DNA of 37,465 nt from contig JACBFI010000034.1 in NCBI GenBank assembly GCA_013391385.1, forward strand, positions 1-37,465, written 5' to 3'. Position 1 is the first letter of the stretch. Each line of letters starts with the position of its first letter. This document shows, piece by piece, positions 31,812-37,465 of the stretch. A model generated the notes under the pieces. That model was not told the origin of the DNA. It did no database searches and worked only from the letters and a program-made list of their open reading frames with translations. The translations under genes were made by a program, and so were the position numbers. The DNA comes from Sediminibacterium sp. Gen4. GTDB lineage: Bacteria > Bacteroidota > Bacteroidia > Chitinophagales > Chitinophagaceae.

Positions 31812-33977
31812 ATGGGGCGACAGTTTTTTTTATTCTTATTATTTGTATTCTTATCATTTGGCATTTATAGCTCACTATGTGCAGCAGCATTTGATACTAC
31901 AAGAGAACTAGTAGTACCTAAAGTGATAACAGATATTATTGTAGTTGATGGAAAGCTCAATGAAGCAGTGTGGCATCAAGCTGCTTTAGCTAATAATTTC
32001 AGACAAATACTACCAGAACATAACCAAAAACCAACATTTTCAACAGAGGTCAGGCTAATACATAATAGTGAATTTCTTTTTATAGGTGTGTTTTGTTCTG
32101 ATACAGCCACTCTTGTATACTCTAATGTGCATAGGGACTTTAATGAATCTCAAATGGATTTTTTTGGTGTTGTAATGGACGGGTTCAATGATGGTCGTAC
32201 TGGTATGGCTTTTCTCGTAAACCCGGGAGGTGCTCAAAAGGATTTAATGGTTTTTGATGACATTCATTTTGATGTACAATGGGATGGACTATGGACAGTA
32301 AGGACGAGTAGAAATGATTCGGGTTGGGTGGCGGAGATTGCCATACCATGGCAAACCCTTCGTTTTAAGAATAATAATGGCAATTGGAAGATTAATTTTT
32401 TTCGACGGATGAGTAGTAAAAATGAGTTCTCAGCATGGGCACTTTATCCAAGATTTGCTTCACCGTACCGCTTGCAATTTGCGGGTATTATGAAAGTAAT
32501 GCCGCCTAAATCGCAGACTAATTTCAGAATTCAGCCCTATAGTTTATCACAGTTATACCAATCACACACAGAATCAGGCAAGCTCAATAAAACTACATTA
32601 AATACAGGAGTAGATATGAAATGGGCTATGTCTCCTAAAGATGTTTTAGACATTACTGTAAATACTGATTTTGCTCAAGCAGATATAGATCGGCACATTA
32701 TTAATCTAACACGTTCTTCCATCTACCTTCCAGAAAGAAGGGCATTTTTTCAAGAAAATGCATCACTCTTTTCTGAAGGAATGAAAGCTGATGGTCCTAT
32801 TGGAGAAACAATGCAGATTATACCTTTTCTGAGCAGAAGAGTTGGATTAGATAGTAACGGCGGGGTTGTGCCGATAAAATATGGTAGCCGATATGTGCAC
32901 CGTTCTTCAAAATCGAACTATGGGTTAATGTATATTCGGCAAGGGGAGCAAAATAGAAGCAGGTCATTTTTAATCAGCAGATTTTCAACAAACTTAGGAC
33001 GGCAAAATAGAATAGGAATGCTTCATAGTTCAGATATAATGAATAATGATATTAACTCGACCACATCAGCAGATGTTTTTATCAGAATAAAAGAAAATCA
33101 TTCAATTAAGGCAATGTTGTCTAACAGCTATGGTAGTAACGAAAAATTAGGTTTAGCTCAATTTGTACAATATGATTATAAATCTAATAAAATGATTGCC
33201 GCATTGAGGCAAGCATATGTCAGCGAACAGTATAACCCCAGAAACGGCTTTGTTTCGCGTAACGATGTGCTTTATTTCGGACCGATGACTTACCTGACCA
33301 TTCAGCCAAAATGGATGCCATCAACTGCTTTATTTTATGAACCTGTTCTTATGGGTGATTTTTTTATCAAAGCATCAACAGGTGTTTTGCAAGAATATAG
33401 ATTAACGGGGGTGCCGTTATGGTTCACATTTAGGAACGGCAGCGCCGCAGCCGTTTTTGGATTTGCAAATTATCAAAATGTAGAGAATGCAATATCAATA
33501 TTGGGGATTAGTATTCAAAAAGGAAAGTACCGGTACTATCAGGCTGGTACGATTCTGAACACTTCACCATTTAATAAATGGAGTATTCAATCTGTATTTA
33601 TGTATGGGGGCTTTTATAATGGAACTCTTTTAAATGCTGATCTATCCATACACTTTAGGTCATCAGAAAAATTATCGATGATGACGCAAATACAAAGTTT
33701 TATACTGAAACGGGTAGGATATTCAAATGCATCTACATCTATTCATTTGTTATTCAAGCAACTCCGTTATGCAATTACACCAAGGATGATAGTAAGCTCT
33801 ATGACTCAATTCAATCTTCAGAATAGACAGACAGGTATAAATCTCAGATATGCTTGGGAATTCAGACCATTGTCTTTCGTGTACTTTATCTATTCTTTTA
33901 ACGAACAAAACCGAAATAATTTCTTAAAGCAAGAACAAGGGTTTATTGCAAAAATTTCTTATATACATCAATTTTAA
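31812..33977 (+). CDS. DUF5916 outer-membrane protein with N-terminal CBM9-like domain
   Basis: 721 residues with a signal peptide (1-~25, LCAAAF). The CBM9-like domain (about 38-215) has DIIVVDGKLNEAVWHQA and EVRLIHNSEFLFIGVFC, typical of the family. From about 245 on there is a long barrel pattern with DVLDITVNTDFAQADID and the family block LPERRAFFQENASLF. It ends in KISYIHQF. The family is outer-membrane and widespread in Bacteroidota; no function is settled. It is followed after 13 bp by a PNPOx-like gene. Confidence 0.88.
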   Translation: MGRQFFLFLLFVFLSFGIYSSLCAAAFDTTRELVVPKVITDIIVVDGKLNEAVWHQAALANNFRQILPEHNQKPTFSTEVRLIHNSEFLFIGVFCSDTATLVYSNVHRDFNESQMDFFGVVMDGFNDGRTGMAFLVNPGGAQKDLMVFDDIHFDVQWDGLWTVRTSRNDSGWVAEIAIPWQTLRFKNNNGNWKINFFRRMSSKNEFSAWALYPRFASPYRLQFAGIMKVMPPKSQTNFRIQPYSLSQLYQSHTESGKLNKTTLNTGVDMKWAMSPKDVLDITVNTDFAQADIDRHIINLTRSSIYLPERRAFFQENASLFSEGMKADGPIGETMQIIPFLSRRVGLDSNGGVVPIKYGSRYVHRSSKSNYGLMYIRQGEQNRSRSFLISRFSTNLGRQNRIGMLHSSDIMNNDINSTTSADVFIRIKENHSIKAMLSNSYGSNEKLGLAQFVQYDYKSNKMIAALRQAYVSEQYNPRNGFVSRNDVLYFGPMTYLTIQPKWMPSTALFYEPVLMGDFFIKASTGVLQEYRLTGVPLWFTFRNGSAAAVFGFANYQNVENAISILGISIQKGKYRYYQAGTILNTSPFNKWSIQSVFMYGGFYNGTLLNADLSIHFRSSEKLSMMTQIQSFILKRVGYSNASTSIHLLFKQLRYAITPRMIVSSMTQFNLQNRQTGINLRYAWEFRPLSFVYFIYSFNEQNRNNFLKQEQGFIAKISYIHQF

Positions 33978-33990
33978 AACATTCACAGAC

Positions 33991-34461
33991 ATGATAACAG
34001 AAGAAATTAAGGAATACATTGACAGATCAGTCCTTTGTTGGCTATCAACCGTTGATACTACTGGCGTCCCTAATGTATCGCCTAAAGAAACATTTTCTTA
34101 TTATAAAGAAAAGTTACTTATAGCACATATTGCATCTCCGAATTCTATTAAAAATATTCGCCACAATCCTAATGTCTGTGTGAGTTTTATTGACATATTT
34201 ATACAAAAGGGGTTTAAATTAAAAGGAAAGGCAGAAATAATTATAGAAGCACACGATTTATTTAAGATCTATTATTCCTTGCTTTCATCGATCTATAGTG
34301 ACAAGTTGCCCATCAAAGCAGTGATAGAAGTAACAATAACTCATGTATCTAGGATCGTTGCTCCGTCCTATTTCTTTTTTCCAGAAACAAAAGAAGAAGA
34401 TCAGATTGCATCAGCAAAAGAACTTTATTTAAAAAAAATATATTATGGATACCATCGTTAG
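33991..34461 (+). CDS. Pyridoxamine 5'-phosphate oxidase-like flavoprotein
   Basis: 156 residues from the ATG at 33991; an upstream ATG (33946) would overlap the previous gene. The split-barrel fold is indicated by LCWLSTVDTTGVPNVSPKE and LLIAHIASPNSIKNIRHNPNVCVSFID. Such proteins bind FMN or F420 and reduce various substrates. The C-terminus KKIYYGYHR overlaps the GNAT gene by 17 bp, so the two are translationally coupled. Confidence 0.85.
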   Translation: MITEEIKEYIDRSVLCWLSTVDTTGVPNVSPKETFSYYKEKLLIAHIASPNSIKNIRHNPNVCVSFIDIFIQKGFKLKGKAEIIIEAHDLFKIYYSLLSSIYSDKLPIKAVIEVTITHVSRIVAPSYFFFPETKEEDQIASAKELYLKKIYYGYHR

Positions 34462-34894
34462 AACAGCCGTTATAAAAGACATCGATCAACTCACCATACT
34501 GTTTGAGGCATATAGAATATTCTACGGGATGCATCCGGATGCAAAAGAAGCAAGAAAATTTCTTGAAGAAAGATTAACTAAAGGAGACTCAGTCATTATA
34601 CTTTCTGAATGTAATACCATCATTTCAGGATTCTTACAGCTCTATCCTATTTTTTCATCTACTAAAATGAAGCGACTTTGGCTGTTAAATGATCTTTTTG
34701 TTGACAAAGAACTTCGCCGAAAAGGATGTTCAATTAAGCTAATTAAAGCAGCACAAGAATTTTGTATTCAGACTAATGCATGTGGACTTTTATTAGAGAC
34801 GGAAAAAACAAATTTCGCAGCAAATCGCCTATATCAAAAATTAGATTTTCAAGTTGATCAAAATCATAATTATTATACATGGATCTCACATTAA
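34445..34894 (+). CDS. GNAT-family N-acetyltransferase
   Basis: 149 residues. The acetyl-CoA-binding motif A region is LNDLFVDKELRRKGCSIKLI, with R-x-x-G-C-S in place of the common R-x-x-G-x-G/A, followed by LLLETEKTNFAANRLYQKLDF. This fold acetylates amines or small molecules; the substrate is unknown. It lies between the PNPOx-like and acyltransferase genes on one strand. Confidence 0.88.
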   Translation: MDTIVRTAVIKDIDQLTILFEAYRIFYGMHPDAKEARKFLEERLTKGDSVIILSECNTIISGFLQLYPIFSSTKMKRLWLLNDLFVDKELRRKGCSIKLIKAAQEFCIQTNACGLLLETEKTNFAANRLYQKLDFQVDQNHNYYTWISH

Positions 34895-34920
34895 TCGTTA
34901 TAATATAAAATATTACTTCT

Positions 34921-36111
34921 ATGGATAACCACAATTTACAACAAGGTCAACGGCTTGTCTGGTTAGACTGGCTGAGAGTTTTAGCAATTTTAGGTGTACT
35001 GTTCTTTCATAGTGCTATGCCTTTTGCAGCGGAACTTGACTGGCATATCAAGAACAAAGAAACATCTAGTTTATTTCTGGAATTTAATTTCTTCCTTAGC
35101 CGCTTTCGAATGCCGTTACTCTTTTTCATTTCGGGGAGTGTTACTTTTTTTATGCTAAAGAAAAGAAGTATTGGACAATTTATTAGAATGCGTTTCAAAA
35201 GATTATTCGTTCCGCTGATCTTTGGCATTTTATTGCTAGTACCCATACAGATTTATATTGAACGAGTTGAACAAGGATTTGGTGGGAATTTTTTTCAATT
35301 TTATCCGACTGTTTTCACTACCGGATTCTATCCCTCCGGTAACCTTAGCTGGCATCACTTGTGGTTTCTTGCTTATCTCTTTGTATATGATGTTGTATTT
35401 GCACCAGTATTTAAATACTGTATTTCAAACAGAGAAAGCTTACTGTGGCTGAAATGGTTTGCCGCTAAAAAGAGAATGTATTGGCTGACAGTACCATCTA
35501 TTATTTGTTTCACTGCACTTATACTTCATTTTCCCGAAACACATGCTCTTATTAATGACTGGTGCTGGGTTATTTACTGGTTATTTTTTCTTTTAATTGG
35601 CTTTGCATGCATGTGCATACCAGATTTACTACAATCTGTCGAACGAAATCGGATAACATCATTTACACTTGCATTTTTATCGATTATACTACTGAATTAT
35701 TTACGTTGGAATGGGTTTGAACCGTATAAATTATTTTCTGAGTGGAAGAATCATCCTTTAACGTATCTATACCTTGCGCTCTATCCTTTAATTGCTTGGT
35801 TATGGGTATTTACAATTATAGGATATGGAAAAAAATACCTGAACAAGGCAACAAAAGAACTGTCTTATATGAATGGGGCTGCATATCCATTTTACATTCT
35901 CCATCAGACGGTAATAGTTGTTATTGTTTATTATGTGATTAAAACATCTGATACCATTTTAGGGAAATATATATTTATTGTATTTACAAGTTTGTTGATA
36001 AGTATGGGTATTTATCATCTTTTTATTAGACCTTTTAAAGTTGGACGATTTTTATTTGGTTCAGAAAAAAAATCACAAGATAGGTTCTTGTCACATGATA
36101 AAGAATATTAG
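34921..36111 (+). CDS. Acyltransferase_3-family membrane acyltransferase
   Basis: 396 residues with about ten hydrophobic helices. The family start WLDWLRVLAILGVLFFHSAM carries the conserved His, and FRMPLLFFISGSVTFFML follows. The WHLWFL-like segment LSWHHLWFLAYLFVYD and the C-terminal YPFYILHQTVIV are typical of MdoC/OafA-type enzymes that acylate glycans or lipids at the inner membrane. No glycan gene is adjacent. The gap 36112-36273 shows no further gene. Confidence 0.9.
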   Translation: MDNHNLQQGQRLVWLDWLRVLAILGVLFFHSAMPFAAELDWHIKNKETSSLFLEFNFFLSRFRMPLLFFISGSVTFFMLKKRSIGQFIRMRFKRLFVPLIFGILLLVPIQIYIERVEQGFGGNFFQFYPTVFTTGFYPSGNLSWHHLWFLAYLFVYDVVFAPVFKYCISNRESLLWLKWFAAKKRMYWLTVPSIICFTALILHFPETHALINDWCWVIYWLFFLLIGFACMCIPDLLQSVERNRITSFTLAFLSIILLNYLRWNGFEPYKLFSEWKNHPLTYLYLALYPLIAWLWVFTIIGYGKKYLNKATKELSYMNGAAYPFYILHQTVIVVIVYYVIKTSDTILGKYIFIVFTSLLISMGIYHLFIRPFKVGRFLFGSEKKSQDRFLSHDKEY

Positions 36112-36273
36112 GAATTATATCACCTTCCAGAACTATCAAAAATAGAAAGTGCTAAATCATAACTATAAGATAAACCTACAATATTGAAGTTAACTTTTGA
36201 TATTTATACAGGGTGAGGTACTCGCGGTTAAGTAAGCACATATTTTTATTATTAAATAACATAAAAAAATTCT

Positions 36274-36630
36274 ATGGAACAATACGAGAAAATGATAGAT
36301 AAAATATTCAGTGAATTCAAAGATATCCGATATGCTGCATTTTATATAAAAGGCCAATTAGTTCACCGACAAAAACAAACGATTGATTTACCATCCGCAA
36401 TGGAAAGTGATCGTTATGAGGAATTACTAGTGAATCCAACTCTAATTACGCTTGCAAAGCAACGCGGAAACATTGATTGTGGAGGCCTTAGATATATAAT
36501 GATATCCTATGGAAATTTTAATCAGGTAATCAAAGAATTAAAAGGAGGACATATATCATTATGCTTTGAACTACAGTGTGATCCCATACCACTTTTACCT
36601 ATCATATTTTCCTTTCTTGAATATTCGTAG
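36274..36630 (+). CDS. Hypothetical protein, possibly roadblock/LC7-like (118 aa)
   Basis: 118 residues, soluble. A helix (1-15), strands IRYAAFYIKGQLVHRQ, a middle helix ELLVNPTLITLAKQ and paired strands LRYIMISYGNFNQVI then HISLCFELQCD make an alpha-beta pattern like the roadblock/LC7 or profilin folds. This is a fold guess only; no motif proves it. It is flanked by the acyltransferase and CMD-like genes with gaps of 162 and 74 bp. Confidence 0.5.
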   Translation: MEQYEKMIDKIFSEFKDIRYAAFYIKGQLVHRQKQTIDLPSAMESDRYEELLVNPTLITLAKQRGNIDCGGLRYIMISYGNFNQVIKELKGGHISLCFELQCDPIPLLPIIFSFLEYS

Positions 36631-36704
36631 AATTAATATTTATCTGATGATAGGCGACATTGAGCCAAAGTATTCATATCTATAAAAAAAATTAAACAAA
36701 TCAA

Positions 36705-37172
36705 ATGACAAGAATAAGCTTTTCTAATTACGGGCAATCTGCCTTCGAAAAAATCATAGGACACAATGAAGCCATTCTAGAAAACTGGGTTAATCTGGAA
36801 AATGTATTTTTTACAAGCACAGGACTTGACGATAATTTGCTAGAGCAAGTACGTCGTACACTTGCATTTGAAAATGAATGTGAGTATTGCATGGTAAAAG
36901 CAGGGCGACCTTCTTTTGATGAAAACCAAAAAAGAATCATGTCTGCTTGTGCATTTGCAGAATTATTTGCAATTGATCATAAATCCATTATGGATTATCA
37001 CTTCGCTATGCTACGTGAAAATTTTACAGAAAAAGAAATTTCTGAGCTATGCACCTTTATTTCTTTTATTACAGCAAGCCAAAGACTAGGTAGGATTTGT
37101 AATTTGAAAGAAGAGTACCAATTAAAAGCTGTGACAACTATGGCTGATTTGAAAAAACAGTTGAAGCAGTAA
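36705..37172 (+). CDS. Carboxymuconolactone decarboxylase-like protein (AhpD-type CxxC)
   Basis: 155 residues, helical. The CxxC motif ECEYCMVKAGRP (Cys59, Cys62) sits in the place of the AhpD redox pair, and ASQRLGRICN closes the core. The His that follows the pair in AhpD (CxxCxxxH) is Gly here. The family covers peroxidase partners and decarboxylases. It lies 68 bp before the truncated arsN2. Confidence 0.78.
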   Translation: MTRISFSNYGQSAFEKIIGHNEAILENWVNLENVFFTSTGLDDNLLEQVRRTLAFENECEYCMVKAGRPSFDENQKRIMSACAFAELFAIDHKSIMDYHFAMLRENFTEKEISELCTFISFITASQRLGRICNLKEEYQLKAVTTMADLKKQLKQ

Positions 37173-37240
37173 TTCTCTGTCATTGATTTGATAAGTAAAT
37201 CAATTAGAGGATTAACAATAACTATCAAAAAGGGGAAATA

Positions 37241-37410
37241 TGGAGATAATAAAAGCTACAATCGATTACCGAAATGCCGTCCTTGATCTTCTTGCAACAG
37301 AGAAATTACCATTTAAGGACATATCGGCGTGTTTAGAAGATTTTTTATTAGCCATTGATGGCGACAAAATGGTTGGCGTAGTAGGTATGGAGCGTTATGG
37401 CACATACGGG
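37241..37410 (+). pseudogene. ArsN2-like GNAT acetyltransferase, N-terminal fragment cut by an IS
   Basis: The frame from the ATG at 37241 gives about 57 residues: MEIIKATIDYRNAVLDLLAT at the start, then LPFKDISACLEDFLLAIDGD and VGVVGMERYGTYG. This matches the start of ArsN2-type GNAT enzymes found with arsenic resistance genes, which continue with LLRSLAV after YGTYG. Instead the frame runs into TGTAGGCTCCCC. The product is therefore non-functional unless the IS supplies a tail. The insertion may also separate an arsenic cluster that lies outside the window. Confidence 0.75.
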
Positions 37411-37465
37411 TGTAGGCTCCCCCAAAAAGTTGTCCATTCTTGGTTAGAGTTAACGGGAAAAAGCT
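37411..37465. mobile_element. Terminal part of an insertion sequence (same type as at 1-55), extends off the right edge
   Basis: Begins TGTAGGCTCCCCC, then AAAAAGTTGTCCA and TTGGTTAGAGTT. It matches the minus-strand end at position 55 in 27 of 41 positions by eye. It starts inside the ArsN2-like frame. The two ends are probably opposite terminal repeats, so the two IS copies would lie in the same orientation. Confidence 0.72.

Noticed and set aside
1-37465. CRISPR array, tRNA or rRNA genes
   Set aside because: No regular direct-repeat arrays and no recognisable tRNA or rRNA sequence were seen on either strand by reading; a dedicated scan was not run.

Overview
The window comes from a member of the Bacteroidota, most likely a Chitinophagaceae-type freshwater or soil bacterium. 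The evidence is the AT-rich sequence, promoters of the TAnnTTTG (-7) type, family-typical proteins (DUF3667, DUF6132, DUF5916/CBM9 outer-membrane protein, MBOAT/SGNH pair, two-piece YeeE/YedE transporter) and a PaaZ-type phenylacetate pathway. I cannot name the species from the sequence. Both ends look like the two imperfect terminal repeats of one insertion-sequence type, probably IS3-like. Each end interrupts a gene: a DNA-3-methyladenine glycosylase on the left and an ArsN2-like acetyltransferase on the right. The window is therefore the unique DNA between two IS copies, and possibly a whole assembly contig.

Layout. 0-3.7 kb: phenylacetate ring-opening genes (paaZ, an enoyl-CoA hydratase/isomerase) on the minus strand, with an operator-like inverted repeat around the paaZ -7 box. 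3.7-8.1 kb: housekeeping and envelope genes (DUF3667 membrane protein, GAF-histidine kinase, duplicated-domain secreted protein, HD hydrolase, lipoprotein cyclophilin), closed by a near-perfect bidirectional terminator. 8.1-12.6 kb: a surface O-acylation pair (MBOAT plus an SGNH lipoprotein whose motif order looks circularly permuted), a membrane protein and a PGRP-type amidase with an SH3 domain. 12.6-13.0 kb: a gene-free tract with a strong minus-strand promoter, several hairpins and a terminator-like end, which is a candidate small RNA or attenuated leader. 13.0-19.2 kb: PAS-LuxR regulator, membrane-anchored P-loop ATPase, type I pullulanase, GH10-like lipoprotein and small conserved proteins.

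19.2-28.6 kb is the most coherent system: a sulfane-sulfur/thiosulfate regulon. A CRP-like regulator is followed by a TauE/SafE exporter, a CstB-like persulfide dioxygenase-rhodanese, a free rhodanese, two small Cys-bearing membrane proteins, a thioredoxin, an HMA-domain protein, an OprD-like porin, a TsdA-like dihaem thiosulfate dehydrogenase, a split YeeE/YedE transporter and an MFS carrier. Five CGTGA-N6-TCACG palindromes lie in front of its transcription units. Four of them stand 24-25 bp upstream of a TTTG(C) -7 box, which is class-II activator geometry, and one of these precedes the regulator's own gene. The regulator's recognition helix carries the Arg-Glu...Arg set that reads GTGA in CRP.

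28.6-37.4 kb is a lower-GC accessory-looking stretch: VOC protein, ECF sigma factor with a SnoaL-like tail, GlxA/AraC regulator with a 21-bp-phased direct repeat upstream, DinB protein, DUF5916 outer-membrane protein, PNPOx-like and GNAT proteins, an acyltransferase, a possible roadblock-like protein, a carboxymuconolactone-decarboxylase-like protein and the IS-truncated arsN2.
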